Positions 37,151 through 46,445 of a DNA stretch of 64,000 nucleotides are shown here, one piece after another; within the stretch, counting starts at the first letter, position 1; every line of letters begins with the position of its first letter. The notes under the pieces are model-generated. The model was not told where the DNA came from. It saw only the letters and a list, made by a program, of their open reading frames with translations, and did not search any database. The DNA is from an uncultured Aliiroseovarius sp. (GTDB lineage Bacteria > Pseudomonadota > Alphaproteobacteria > Rhodobacterales > Rhodobacteraceae): contig NZ_CANMFT010000008.1 in assembly GCF_947497285.1 (NCBI RefSeq), positions 62,001-126,000 of the forward strand, read 5' to 3'. The position numbers and the translations under genes are program-made.

Positions 37151-38254
37151 ATGCTGAAGAAGATCATCGTTCACATCGGTTACATGAAGACCGGAACGAC
37201 CTCGATCCAGAATTTCCTTCTGGCCCAGCGTGACGCGCTGCACCAGCGCGGTATCTTCTATCCCGACAAGCCGAACCATTTCGATCTGGCCCACCTTCAC
37301 GACAAACGCGGACGCCTCCGCACGGATTATAGCTTCGAAGGTGCCACACCCGAAGACGCCCGCGCGCAGTCACGCCAGTGGTTCGATGACCAGATTGCCG
37401 CGTGCCGTCGCGCGAAGCTCCACACGGCCATTTTTTCGTCTGAAGCCCTGCCGCGCAGCCGCCCCATCGATTTCGCAGCCCTTGATGCAGAGCTTCGCGG
37501 CCTTGCCACCGAGGTCACTTACCTGTGCTACGTGCGCCACCCATGGGCGATGTTTGAAAGCGTCTATCGCCAGCGGATCAAGACCGGGCGCACGACCTTT
37601 GCCGCACTGCAAGCCCAGCCGGATTTGATCAATGTCAGCCCCGCGCGCAAACTGGCAAAGCTGGTGGACCGGTTGGGGCGCGATCGGTTCGTCTTTCGGG
37701 TGTTTGACCGTGATCAACTTGTCGGCGGGGACGTGGTTTGCGATTGCCTGTCGGTGCTTGGGTTGTCCGATTTGGCGCCGCTGGCCACAGGCCTGCAAGA
37801 CAACAACCCCAGCCCATCGCTTGAGGCGCTGTATCTGTCGGACCTGTTAACGCAGGACCTTCCCTATCTGGTGAACGGAAAGCGCAACCCGGCGCGCGCG
37901 CCGATGCCACAGATGAGCTTTGTCAAAGTGCGCGGCCGCCCGTTTCACCCGTTGACAGCGTCGATCGAAGCGGCACGACCCAACATCGAAGACGAGCTTG
38001 CTCTTTTTCGCGACACGCTTGGCATCACCTTCCCAGAGCGCGCCGAACCCATCTCGGTCGCCAAGTTCGACCTAGAGGCCGCCCGAACATGGGACGAAAG
38101 CGCCTTTCGCGATCTGGCCCACCTGATCAACGACATGAGCCTGGAGATCAGCGCGCTTCGAAAGGATCGTCACCGTCCGCTGTTGTCGCCGCTGAGCAAA
38201 CCTGACGGCTGGCAAGCCGGATTGCGCAAACTGCGGACCCTGCTGCGGCGGTGA
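37151..38254 (+). CDS. P-loop sulfotransferase-like protein
   Basis: About 367 residues. IVHIGYMKTGTTSIQNFLL is the PAPS-binding loop and LCYVRHPWAMFESVYRQRI the 3'-phosphate (PSB) strand. The acceptor is unknown; such stand-alone sulfotransferases often modify capsule or LPS. Start choice: ATG 37151 places the P-loop a few residues from the N-terminus as in relatives; TTG 37106 is possible. The gene at 39033 encodes a related protein. Confidence 0.78.
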   Translation: MLKKIIVHIGYMKTGTTSIQNFLLAQRDALHQRGIFYPDKPNHFDLAHLHDKRGRLRTDYSFEGATPEDARAQSRQWFDDQIAACRRAKLHTAIFSSEALPRSRPIDFAALDAELRGLATEVTYLCYVRHPWAMFESVYRQRIKTGRTTFAALQAQPDLINVSPARKLAKLVDRLGRDRFVFRVFDRDQLVGGDVVCDCLSVLGLSDLAPLATGLQDNNPSPSLEALYLSDLLTQDLPYLVNGKRNPARAPMPQMSFVKVRGRPFHPLTASIEAARPNIEDELALFRDTLGITFPERAEPISVAKFDLEAARTWDESAFRDLAHLINDMSLEISALRKDRHRPLLSPLSKPDGWQAGLRKLRTLLRR

Positions 38255-38275
38255 CCGTCCGCGCGCTTGCCCCCC

Positions 38276-38304
38276 TTGACGCCCCTATCCGGGTGGCCTA
38301 ATTC
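38276..38304 (+). promoter_or_regulatory. Promoter of tRNA-Gly
   Basis: TTGACG (38276-38281) and TAATTC (38299-38304) with a 17-base spacer, 10 bases before the tRNA start. Confidence 0.6.
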
Positions 38305-38314
38305 AAACCCCAAC

Positions 38315-38388
38315 GCGGGTGTAGCTCAATGGTAGAGCAGCAGCTTCCCAAGCTGACGACGAGGGTTCGATTCCCTTCACCCGCTCCA
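38315..38388 (+). tRNA. tRNA-Gly (anticodon CCC)
   Basis: 74 bases with encoded CCA. Acceptor GCGGGTG/CACCCGC, D arm GCTC/GAGC, anticodon loop TTCCCAA (CCC at 38347-38349), T arm GAGGGTTCGATTCCCTT. The bottom pair of the anticodon stem is a G-A mismatch, tolerable. Reads GGG. Confidence 0.96.
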
Positions 38389-38427
38389 TTTTCCCGCGCC
38401 ACTCGCCCCTTGCCGAAGGATCTGACC

Positions 38428-38919
38428 ATGTCTGACCCATTTGCGAATATTCAACTCGTCACGCCGCTGGATGGGGCGACCCTGCAAAGTGTCGGCGTGC
38501 CGGCTGGTTGGAATTTCGGACTGGCAGACCGGGTTCGGTTTCATGAACTGGACGCCTTGAACCACGTCAACAACGTGGCCTATCTGCGGTGGTTCGAAAG
38601 CCTGCGCATCCCCTATTTCCAGGCCTACGGCATCACCACTTATGCGTCCGAGGACGATCCGCAAGTGGTTCTGGCCACCAACAGCGCGCGCTATTTCAAG
38701 CCGATGCATCTTGGCGAAAGCTATGTCATCACCGGGCGCACCATCAGCTTCCGCTCAAGTTCTTTCGTGATGGAATATGGCTGCTGGGTCGACGGAGACC
38801 TGCGGTGCAGTGGCGAAAGCGTGATCGTGTGCCTTGAGCAGGATGGCAAAACCAAACGCCCGCTCAGCACGGCCGTCGCCCAGACATTCATCGACCGCGA
38901 CGGCGCGACACAAGGCTGA
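38428..38919 (+). CDS. Acyl-CoA thioesterase, hotdog fold (YbgC/FadM-like)
   Basis: 163 residues. RFHELDALNHVNNVAYLRWFESLRIPYF is the 4-hydroxybenzoyl-CoA thioesterase pattern, with the catalytic Asp in ELDALNHVNN. ARYFKPMHLGESYVI is the second strand set. Cytosolic acyl-CoA hydrolase; substrate chain unknown. ATG 38428 after AAGGA. Confidence 0.85.
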   Translation: MSDPFANIQLVTPLDGATLQSVGVPAGWNFGLADRVRFHELDALNHVNNVAYLRWFESLRIPYFQAYGITTYASEDDPQVVLATNSARYFKPMHLGESYVITGRTISFRSSSFVMEYGCWVDGDLRCSGESVIVCLEQDGKTKRPLSTAVAQTFIDRDGATQG

Positions 38920-39032
38920 CGAACGTCATCGGGCACGGCTTTCTTTCTAACACAATGTCAGATAGATAAGGGCGAACGCAGTCCATCTGCGCCCCACCGA
39001 TCCATGGCCTGCCCCGCGTCCGGAGCCGTTGA

Positions 39033-40082
39033 ATGTTTGACACGATCTACCTGCATGTCGGCAGCCCCAAAACGGGGACAACCAGCATTCAAGGCAGCTT
39101 CGACGCCAACCGCGATGTGCTGGAGCGTGCCGGATGGGGTTATCCAAGCGACCGCTTGCATTACCAGCTGATGGGGCTGGCAGGCTCCAACAAGCGCGTC
39201 TTTGGGCCCGGCGCGGACGACGGTCAGCCCATTGCGACCTTCAGGTCCGATTGCGAAACATGGTTCCGTCGCGAAACCAAGCGGCTGAGCGCGCTTGGCG
39301 TCAAACAGCTGATCTTCTCCTTTGAGCCCCTGTTCGCCGCCCCCGAGCCTGTGCTGCGTGAAATCATCGACCGGTTGCGGCGCAAGGCGCGACGGATTGT
39401 GATCATCTGCTATTGCCGACACCCTTATCACAGATGGGCGGGTGTCTATCAGGAACGGGTCAAAAACGGCGGTTTGCCGGGCCGCAGATCAAAGCGGCTC
39501 GAGACCGGTCTGCATGACAGTCAAACGCTTGAAATGATAGAAAGCCTTGTGGGACCGTCGAACATGATCCTGCGCAAGTTTGACCGTGAAACCCTGATCA
39601 ATGGCGATGTGATCGACGATTTCGCCGCCGCACTGGGATTTGCTGCCCTGCCGGCTGATTTCAGGAAATCCACGCGCGAAAATGAAAGCTTGTCCTGCGA
39701 GGCATTTGCCATTGCACGCGCGATCAACCGGCGTGTTCCGGCTAAGAAAAACGGGCTTTGGAATCCGGCGCGGGCCAAATCCCTGCCCCGCCTTCTGACG
39801 TCAATTTCAGGCACGCCCTTCGTGCCACCGCGCCGCGACATTGACCGTGTCGCCCCCTTGGTTGAGGCTGAACGCGCGCGTCTGAAAGACAGGTTCGGTC
39901 TGGACTTCGCGGCCCTTGAGCCGCCCAACCGCCCTGCCTTGTTCCGGCGCAAGGACACGCTGGATGACATCGCACGGATCATCGCCGATCAGGCGGTCGA
40001 GATCGAGCGCCTGCGCGCCGCGCGCGACCGGGCGGTCTGGCGCCGTGCGCTCAGGTGGATCAGGCGGGCTGGCGGCGCTTAG
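39033..40082 (+). CDS. P-loop sulfotransferase-like protein
   Basis: 349 residues. IYLHVGSPKTGTTSIQGSF is the PAPS loop and IICYCRHPYHRWAGVYQERV the PSB motif, in the same spacing as the protein at 37151. The C-terminal 40 residues are a basic amphipathic helix (ERLRAARDRAVWRRALRWIR). Acceptor unknown. Separated from its relative by the tRNA and thioesterase genes. Confidence 0.78.
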   Translation: MFDTIYLHVGSPKTGTTSIQGSFDANRDVLERAGWGYPSDRLHYQLMGLAGSNKRVFGPGADDGQPIATFRSDCETWFRRETKRLSALGVKQLIFSFEPLFAAPEPVLREIIDRLRRKARRIVIICYCRHPYHRWAGVYQERVKNGGLPGRRSKRLETGLHDSQTLEMIESLVGPSNMILRKFDRETLINGDVIDDFAAALGFAALPADFRKSTRENESLSCEAFAIARAINRRVPAKKNGLWNPARAKSLPRLLTSISGTPFVPPRRDIDRVAPLVEAERARLKDRFGLDFAALEPPNRPALFRRKDTLDDIARIIADQAVEIERLRAARDRAVWRRALRWIRRAGGA

Positions 40083-40903
40083 CCAAGCAGCGCTTTTCGC
40101 AGCATGTTCAGGGCGACCAATGTCAGGAACACCGCAAACACCCGCTTCAACGGCTTTGGGTCCATGGCATGCGCGATTTTCACGCCATAAGGCGTGGTGA
40201 TCAGGGTCATGGCGATAACCAGCCCAAACGCGGGCAGATTGACCGCGCCGATGGTGAATGGCGGGCGATGTTCGGGGGCTATGGGCAGCAACAAGAACCC
40301 CAGCACCGACGGCACAGCGATCAACAGACCAAAGCCCGCCGCCGTCGCCACGGCGCGGTGAATGGGACGGCTGTGCAAGGTCATCAGCGGCACGCCGAAG
40401 CTGCCCCCACCAATCCCCATCAGCACCGACAGGAAGCCAAGCATCGGCGACAGAATGGCGCGACGCAGCCCCTTGGGCATGTCCTGCGCAAGGCGCCACT
40501 CGGCCCGTCCCAGCCCCAAATAGGCCCCGATACAGAGGCCCAGAACACCAAAGATCGCCTGCAGCACCGTCGATCGCAGACCCGAGGCAACCAGCACCCC
40601 CAAAACGGCCCCCACCGCGATCCCCGGCGCCCATGTCTTCAGGATTTCCCAGTCAACCGCGCCCTTGCGATTATGCGCCAGAACCGACCGGATGGAGGTC
40701 ACGACAATCGTTGCCAACGAGGTCGCCAGACAGATCTGCATCAGCTGATCCGACCCATACCCCAACCCCGCGAACGCATAGTAAAACGCAGGCACCAGAA
40801 CGATCCCGCCTCCGACCCCCAACAAGCCAGCCAAGACGCCGGCAAAACCGCCGATCACCAAAAGCAATGCCGCCATGGGCAGTAGATTGATCAGGTCAGG
40901 CAT
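40079..40903 (-). CDS. TauE/SafE family anion permease
   Basis: About 274 residues, eight or so membrane helices. Two inverted copies of the family motif: GVLAGLLGVGGGIVLVPAF and SVLMGIGGGSFGVPLM. Family members export sulfite, sulfoacetate or take up organosulfur anions. ATG 40903 is nine bases after dusA; a TTG at 40915 would overlap it. Given the sox cluster nearby, sulfite export is plausible but not shown. Confidence 0.85.
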   Translation of the reverse strand: MPDLINLLPMAALLLVIGGFAGVLAGLLGVGGGIVLVPAFYYAFAGLGYGSDQLMQICLATSLATIVVTSIRSVLAHNRKGAVDWEILKTWAPGIAVGAVLGVLVASGLRSTVLQAIFGVLGLCIGAYLGLGRAEWRLAQDMPKGLRRAILSPMLGFLSVLMGIGGGSFGVPLMTLHSRPIHRAVATAAGFGLLIAVPSVLGFLLLPIAPEHRPPFTIGAVNLPAFGLVIAMTLITTPYGVKIAHAMDPKPLKRVFAVFLTLVALNMLRKALLG

Positions 40904-40911
40904 CGGGTCTT

Positions 40912-41943
40912 TCAATCGGCTGGGATGTGGTCTGGATCTTGATCTGGAATACGGTCTGGCACATGTGACATCGCTTCACGCACAAGCGCAACCCCGGCGC
41001 CGTTGCGGGTGGCCCCTTCGGACAGCACGCGCCGCCATTTGCGCGCGCCCGGACGGCCGTTGAAGATCCCCAACATATGGCGGGTGATCGTGTGCAACCG
41101 AAGGCCGTTCGCCAATTGGCGTTCGATATAGGGCAGCATCGCCTCGACCACATCGTGAGCCGTCGGGGGCTCTGTCGTGGCCCCAAAAATCGCCTGATCA
41201 GCCCCAATTAGGATCTTCGCCGGGTCGTGATAGGCCACCCGCCCGACCATGACGCCATCCATGACCTGCAACTGCTCCTGAGCGTCATCCAGCGACGCGA
41301 TGCCGCCATTGATCGACAAATGCAGATGTGGAAACGCGGCTTTCATCCGATGCACCAGCGGATAGTCCAGCGGGGGAATATCACGATTTTCTTTTGGGCT
41401 GAGCCCTTGCAACCACGCCTTGCGGGCATGGATCGTGAAGCGGGTCACACCTGCCGCGGACACGGTGTCCAAAAAGGCGGGCAGCGTTTCTTCGGCCAGT
41501 TGGTCGTCAACGCCAATGCGGCATTTTACTGTCACTTCAATGCCTTGCGCCGCATCCTTCATCGCCGACACACAATCCGCAACCCGCCGAGGATCGCGCA
41601 TCAACACCGCGCCGAAAGTTCCCGATTGCACACGATCTGACGGACATCCGACGTTCAGGTTGACCTCGTCATATCCGGCAGCAACGCAAAGCTTGGTGGC
41701 TGCCGCGAGCTCTTTGGGGTCAGCCCCCCCCAATTGCACGGCCAAAGGATGCTCTGCCGCGTCATGGTCCAAAAGATACGTTGCCCCGCCCCGCACCAAA
41801 GCGGGCGCGGTCACCATCTCGGTATAGAGCAACGCCTCACGCGACATCAGCCGGTGTAGCACCCGGCAATGCCGGTCGGTCCAATCCATCATCGGTGCGA
41901 CAGACAGGCGCGCGGCTTTGCGTATGTCGACGTTGTAGCTCAT
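40912..41943 (-). CDS. dusA: tRNA-dihydrouridine(20/20a) synthase
   Basis: 343 residues. FMN-dependent reduction of U20/U20a in tRNA D loops. SVAPMMDWTDRHCRVLHRLM is the DusA N-terminal signature, VNLNVGCPSDRVQSG holds the catalytic cysteine, and VKCRIGVDD, HARKAWLQGLSPKENR and SINGGI follow. DusA-specific C-terminal helices are present. Confidence 0.95.
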   Translation of the reverse strand: MSYNVDIRKAARLSVAPMMDWTDRHCRVLHRLMSREALLYTEMVTAPALVRGGATYLLDHDAAEHPLAVQLGGADPKELAAATKLCVAAGYDEVNLNVGCPSDRVQSGTFGAVLMRDPRRVADCVSAMKDAAQGIEVTVKCRIGVDDQLAEETLPAFLDTVSAAGVTRFTIHARKAWLQGLSPKENRDIPPLDYPLVHRMKAAFPHLHLSINGGIASLDDAQEQLQVMDGVMVGRVAYHDPAKILIGADQAIFGATTEPPTAHDVVEAMLPYIERQLANGLRLHTITRHMLGIFNGRPGARKWRRVLSEGATRNGAGVALVREAMSHVPDRIPDQDPDHIPAD

Positions 41944-42012
41944 CGCGGGCTACATAGGGGAATGCCCGGCACAATGCCAGCGGTTAGACGCCGGGGCGCA
42001 GCGGCGGCATTC

Positions 42013-42780
42013 TTAACGCGGCGCCATGCGGATCGCACCGTCCAGCCGGATGACCTCACCGTTCAGCATGGAGTTCTCGACGATATGGCGCACGGTGGCG
42101 GCGTATTCTGCCGGATCGCCAAGGCGGGACGGGAACGGGACTTGTGCGCCAAGGCTGTCCTGCACCTCTTGCGGCAGTCCCGCGACCATCGGGGTTTTGA
42201 AGATGCCCGGCGCGATGGTCATCACGCGGATGCCGTCGCGCATCAGGTCGCGCGCCATGGGCAGTGTCATGCCCACCACGCCACCTTTTGACGCTGCATA
42301 AGCCAGCTGGCCAACTTGCCCATCAAACGCCGCGATTGAGGCTGTGTTGACGATCACGCCACGTTCGCCGTCATCGGTCACCGGGTCGGTTTGCGACATG
42401 CCCGCCGCCGCTTGGCTGGCGCAGTTAAAGGTGCCGATCAGGTTCACGCCGATGGTCTTTGCAAAGATGGCAGGGTCGTGGGGTTCGCCCTTGGACTGCG
42501 TTTTCGAGGCGGGTGCGATACCTGCACAATTGACCAAGACATGCTCCTGACCATGGGCCGCGCGCAGGGTTTTGAACCCTTCGGCGACCGACGCAGGGTC
42601 GGACACGTCCACTTTCGCAAAGGTGCCGCCAATCTTGTCGGCCATCGCCTGCCCGGCGCCTTCGTTCAGGTCAAAGATGCCAACTTTCGCCCCGGCAGCC
42701 GCCAATGCCTGTGCCACAGCGCCGCCCAACCCGGACGCGCCCCCGGTGACGACGGCAACGGTGTTTTCAGTGATGTGCAT
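42013..42780 (-). CDS. SDR family dehydrogenase, 3-hydroxyacyl-CoA dehydrogenase type 2-like
   Basis: 255 residues. VVTGGASGLGGAVAQAL is the NAD loop, NCAGIAPASKT the next, catalytic Ser in NTASIAAFDGQVGQLAYAASKGG with the YxxxK pair. The segment APGIFKTPMVAGLPQEVQ matches bacterial HSD10-type 3-hydroxyacyl-CoA dehydrogenases acting on branched or short acyl-CoAs. ATG at 42780 after GGAGGG. Confidence 0.85.
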   Translation of the reverse strand: MHITENTVAVVTGGASGLGGAVAQALAAAGAKVGIFDLNEGAGQAMADKIGGTFAKVDVSDPASVAEGFKTLRAAHGQEHVLVNCAGIAPASKTQSKGEPHDPAIFAKTIGVNLIGTFNCASQAAAGMSQTDPVTDDGERGVIVNTASIAAFDGQVGQLAYAASKGGVVGMTLPMARDLMRDGIRVMTIAPGIFKTPMVAGLPQEVQDSLGAQVPFPSRLGDPAEYAATVRHIVENSMLNGEVIRLDGAIRMAPR

Positions 42781-42861
42781 GGCAAGCCCTCCGCTTATGG
42801 TCTGCTGCGACATAGCAAGAATTGCACAAGCGTTCAATAAACTCCGGAAGGTGCCCCTATG

Positions 42862-44658
42862 TTACGCAGCGTCGCCCTGCTCCGTTCGATCCTGCCCTGC
42901 ACAGATCGGCACAGCCCCGTTCACTGGCCCCAACGCCTGCATGGCGGCAAACTGGGTCAGATACACGCAACCGGTCAAATGCTCGAGGAAATCTATGCGT
43001 TTCAAACGATCCATCACCGGGCCTTTGACCTCGGACAGGCTGAGCGTGATGCCAGCGTCGCCCAACTGCCGGTTCAGCTCTTCCAGCGTTTCCAGCGCGG
43101 ACAGGTCGATCTCGTTCACTGCCGAACACATCAGCACCACATGCTTGATGCCGCCCTTCGCGACGCGGGCCAGCAGGTAATCCTCGATAAACCGCGCGTT
43201 GGCGAAATAGAGGTTCTCGTCCAGCCGCAGCGTCACCAGTTCCGGGTGGGTCAGAACTTTGTGGCGGTTGATGTTACGGAAATGCTGGGTGCCGGGGACC
43301 AGCCCGACCTCGGCAATATGAGGCCGCGAGGTTTTGTAAAGATACAGCACGATGGACAGGATCACGCCTGCCGACACGCCGATTTCCACCCCGAAGCTGA
43401 GGGTCAGCAGGATGGTTGCCAGAACGGCGGTGAAATCCGCGCGGTGATAGGCCCATGTGGCGCGCAGGATGTGGAAATCCACAAGGCTCAGCACGGCGAC
43501 AATGATGGTCGCGGCCAGCGTGGCCTTGGGCAGGAAGAACAGGAGCGGCGTCAGGAACAGTGCAGCCCCGGCGATGCCGATCGCGGTGAACGCACCTGCC
43601 GCCGGGGTTTCCGCGCCTGCGTCGAAATTGACGACCGACCGCGCAAACCCGCCTGTCACGGGATAGCCGCCCGACATGGCCGCTGCGATGTTCGACGCCC
43701 CCAGCCCCACGAGTTCCTGATCCGGCACGATGCGCTGACGCTTCTTGGCAGCCAGCGTCTGCGCGACCGAGATGCTTTCGACAAACCCGATGATCGAGAT
43801 CAGCAGCGCCGAGCCAAACAAGCTGGTCCACAGGTCGGCATCAAAGCTGGGGAATGTCAGCGGCGGCAGGCCTTGTGGCACGTCGCCCACAATGGCCACC
43901 CCCTTTGATTGCAGGTCAAACCCCCAACTGATCAGCGTCGTCACGGCCACTGCACCGACAGGTCCGGCCTTTGCCAGAACTTCCGCCAGTCGCGGGCCAA
44001 GGCCCAGCGACAGCAGCAATGGTTTCAACCCTTTGCGCACCCAAAACAGAAACGCGACGGACGCGGCCCCGATGGCCAATGTAATGAGGTTGGTTTGGCT
44101 GACATGCGACAGAAGCGAGCCGAGAAGCTCAAACAGGGAATGCCCGTGCGCCTCGATGCCAAGGATATGTTTCAACTGGCTGGTTGCAATCAAAAGCCCC
44201 GAGGCCGTGATGAAGCCTGCGATCACAGGATGGCTCAGGAAATTTGCCAGAAAGCCCAGACGAAACACACCCATGACCAGAAGGATCAGGCCTGACAGGA
44301 AGGCCAGCGTGATCGCGGCAGCGGCGTATTCGGCAGGGTTGTCCAACCCAAGATTGCCCACAGCGGCCGCCGTCATCAGGCTGACCACCGCCACCGGCCC
44401 CACCGCCAAGGCGCGTGAGGTGCCGAAGATCGCATAGGCCACCAGCGGCAGGATCGAGGCGTAAAGCCCCATCTCGGCCGGCAAACCCGCCAGCAGCGCA
44501 TAGGCCAGCGATTGCGGGATCAGCATGATCGTCACAATCACCGCCGCCACCAGATCCGAGGTCAGCGCCGTGTTATCATAGCGCGCACCCCAGTCGAGGA
44601 TCGGCACATAGCGTCTGAGGGCGGCGGCGCGCGCCACGGATTTCGACGTATCACTCAT
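42862..44658 (-). CDS. SulP family anion transporter with STAS domain
   Basis: 598 residues. The SulP signature YALLAGLPAEMGLYASILP near residue 55 is followed by about 11 more membrane helices, and a C-terminal STAS domain (HVVLMCSAVNEIDLSALETL). Sulfate, bicarbonate or other anion/H+ or Na+ symport. Last gene of a five-gene minus-strand sulfur operon, 57 bases after the TIGR01244 gene. bigR-type operons also can end in a SulP gene, suggesting removal of sulfate or sulfite made from sulfide. Confidence 0.87.
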   Translation of the reverse strand: MSDTSKSVARAAALRRYVPILDWGARYDNTALTSDLVAAVIVTIMLIPQSLAYALLAGLPAEMGLYASILPLVAYAIFGTSRALAVGPVAVVSLMTAAAVGNLGLDNPAEYAAAAITLAFLSGLILLVMGVFRLGFLANFLSHPVIAGFITASGLLIATSQLKHILGIEAHGHSLFELLGSLLSHVSQTNLITLAIGAASVAFLFWVRKGLKPLLLSLGLGPRLAEVLAKAGPVGAVAVTTLISWGFDLQSKGVAIVGDVPQGLPPLTFPSFDADLWTSLFGSALLISIIGFVESISVAQTLAAKKRQRIVPDQELVGLGASNIAAAMSGGYPVTGGFARSVVNFDAGAETPAAGAFTAIGIAGAALFLTPLLFFLPKATLAATIIVAVLSLVDFHILRATWAYHRADFTAVLATILLTLSFGVEIGVSAGVILSIVLYLYKTSRPHIAEVGLVPGTQHFRNINRHKVLTHPELVTLRLDENLYFANARFIEDYLLARVAKGGIKHVVLMCSAVNEIDLSALETLEELNRQLGDAGITLSLSEVKGPVMDRLKRIDFLEHLTGCVYLTQFAAMQALGPVNGAVPICAGQDRTEQGDAA

Positions 44659-44715
44659 TCGCGTATTCCAAGTTTTCCGGACGCGGCGGGTCAGAAAGAC
44701 CAGACCGCCATCCGT

Positions 44716-45045
44716 TTAGGTCTGTGCGGTCATCCAAAGGATCTCGCAGCGTGTGCCCGACCGGCAATAGGCAAAGACCGGGCCTGAGGCTTGCGCCAAG
44801 ACGCGCTGGAAGGCGTCTTTGACGGCAAAGGCGTCTTCGCGGTTGGACATCGGCAGGAACGAGGTGTCCAGACCCGCCGCCTTGGCTGCGGCCTCGATTT
44901 CGGACCAGGCGGGCTGGCCCGGATCTTCGCCATCGGGTCGGTTGCACATCACAACAGTGAAGCCCGCCGCCTTGATCGCGGGAATATCCGCAACGGTGAT
45001 CTGAGGGGCAACCGTGACCTGGTCATCCAGTTTCTTCATCTGCAT
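44716..45045 (-). CDS. TIGR01244 / DUF442 phosphatase-like sulfur protein
   Basis: 109 residues. Tyrosine-phosphatase-like fold with the loop YCRSGTRCE (Cys94, Arg99) and an earlier cysteine in VVMCNRPDG. In the protein Blh of bigR operons this domain is fused to an MBL persulfide dioxygenase and acts as a sulfurtransferase. Here it is a separate gene, 11 bases downstream of the MBL gene, so the two are a split Blh. ATG at 45045 after AAAGGCAG. Confidence 0.85.
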   Translation of the reverse strand: MQMKKLDDQVTVAPQITVADIPAIKAAGFTVVMCNRPDGEDPGQPAWSEIEAAAKAAGLDTSFLPMSNREDAFAVKDAFQRVLAQASGPVFAYCRSGTRCEILWMTAQT

Positions 45046-45056
45046 CAAACTGCCTT

Positions 45057-45944
45057 TCAAAGCGTGTTCACGGGCACTTTCAGGAAGGTTCTTCCTTCCT
45101 CATCTGTTGGCGGCATCTCGCCTGCGCGCATGTTAACCTGAAGCGACGGAATGATCAGCCGCGGCATGTCCAGTTGCGCATCACGTTCGGTGCGGAATTT
45201 CACGAATTCCTCTTTCGTTTTGCCACCACCCACATGGATGTTGTGCGCTTTCTCATCTGCCACCGTGGTTTCCCACTGAATGGCGCGCCCGTTGGGGCCG
45301 TAATCGTGGCACATGAATAGCCGCGTTTCATCGGGCAGTGCCAGCACCTTCTGGATCGAGTCATAAAGCTCGCCCGCGTCCCCGCCGGGGAAGTCGGCCC
45401 GCGCTGATCCACCATCGGGCATGAACAGCGTATCGCCCACGAAGGCTGCATTGCCGATCACATGCACCATGCAAGCGGGGGTGTGGCCGGGCGTGTGCAT
45501 CACGAACGCGTCCATCGTGCCGATCTGGTAGGTGTCGCCATCTTCAAACAGCCGGTCAAACTGGCTGCCGTCGCGCTGAAACTCGGTGCCTTCGTTGAAG
45601 ACCTTGCCGAACACTTCCTGCACAACGGTGATCTGGCTGCCGATACCGATCTTGCCGCCCAATTGCTCTTGAATATAAGGCGCGGCGGACAAGTGGTCGG
45701 CATGGACATGGGTTTCGATCACCCAGTCAAGCGTCAGCCCTTCGGACTTGATATAGTCAATGATCACGTCGGCATGGTCATGGGTGATACGGCCAGCGGC
45801 ATAGTCAATGTCCATCACGCTGTCGATCACCGCACAGGCGTTCGACGCCGGGTCTTTGACCACATAGGAAATGGTATTGGAATCTTCCTCAAAAAAGGCT
45901 TTCACCTCGGGTTTGAGGGATGTGTTGACGGGATAGTCGCTCAT
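45057..45944 (-). CDS. MBL-fold hydrolase, persulfide dioxygenase-like (Blh/ETHE1 relatives)
   Basis: 295 residues. Metal site THVHADHLSAA (HxHxDH, residues 79-84), later HTPGHTPACMVH, GDTLFMPDGGSARADFPGGD and MCHDYGPNGR, which supply the remaining iron ligands. Oxidises glutathione persulfide to sulfite in sulfide detoxification. ATG 45944 after AAAGGA. Between the two YeeE/YedE-type membrane genes and its TIGR01244 partner. Confidence 0.88.
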   Translation of the reverse strand: MSDYPVNTSLKPEVKAFFEEDSNTISYVVKDPASNACAVIDSVMDIDYAAGRITHDHADVIIDYIKSEGLTLDWVIETHVHADHLSAAPYIQEQLGGKIGIGSQITVVQEVFGKVFNEGTEFQRDGSQFDRLFEDGDTYQIGTMDAFVMHTPGHTPACMVHVIGNAAFVGDTLFMPDGGSARADFPGGDAGELYDSIQKVLALPDETRLFMCHDYGPNGRAIQWETTVADEKAHNIHVGGGKTKEEFVKFRTERDAQLDMPRLIIPSLQVNMRAGEMPPTDEEGRTFLKVPVNTL

Positions 45945-45989
45945 GATCTGTCCTTTCCAGTCTGCGCGGGCGCGATCGGCGCCCAATGA

Positions 45990-46433
45990 TTAGTTTGCCT
46001 GCGCGGCATCGCGGCGGCGCGCGGTGTTTGTGATCATCCAGCGGGCCAGAAACAAACCCGCAACCATTGAAACCGTGAAGATCAAAACCGAGGGGTTCCC
46101 GGTCGAAATCACGGGCAACGCGGCACCGGGGCAGAACCCCGCCAGCCCCCAGCCAAGACCAAAGGTGAACGATCCCAGCACCAGTTTTCGGTCGATCAAC
46201 CGGGTGCCGGGCAGTTTGAAGCTTTCGGCGAAGGCGGGTTTGGGGCGTTTGAACACCAGCATGTAGCCCGGTGCGGTCACCAGAAGGGCCGCCCCCATGA
46301 CAAAGGCAAGGCTGGGGTCCCATGCCCCGAACACATCAAAGAAGTTCAGCACCTTGGCCGGATTTGCCATGCCCGAGATTGCAATCCCAAGCCCAAAGAC
46401 GACGCCTGCCAGATATGTCAGAAAAAGTTTCAT
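45990..46433 (-). CDS. DUF6691/YeeE-YedE half-protein, sulfur-compound transporter subunit
   Basis: 147 residues, four membrane helices. The GLGWGLAGFCPGAALPVIS motif with its cysteine is the family mark and pairs with the [12 protein letters not shown] motif of the upstream gene. Together the two halves equal one full YeeE/YedE (PmpA/PmpB type) channel for thiosulfate, persulfide or related sulfur. Confidence 0.87.
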   Translation of the reverse strand: MKLFLTYLAGVVFGLGIAISGMANPAKVLNFFDVFGAWDPSLAFVMGAALLVTAPGYMLVFKRPKPAFAESFKLPGTRLIDRKLVLGSFTFGLGWGLAGFCPGAALPVISTGNPSVLIFTVSMVAGLFLARWMITNTARRRDAAQAN

Positions 46434-46445
46434 CTTACGCCCCCT

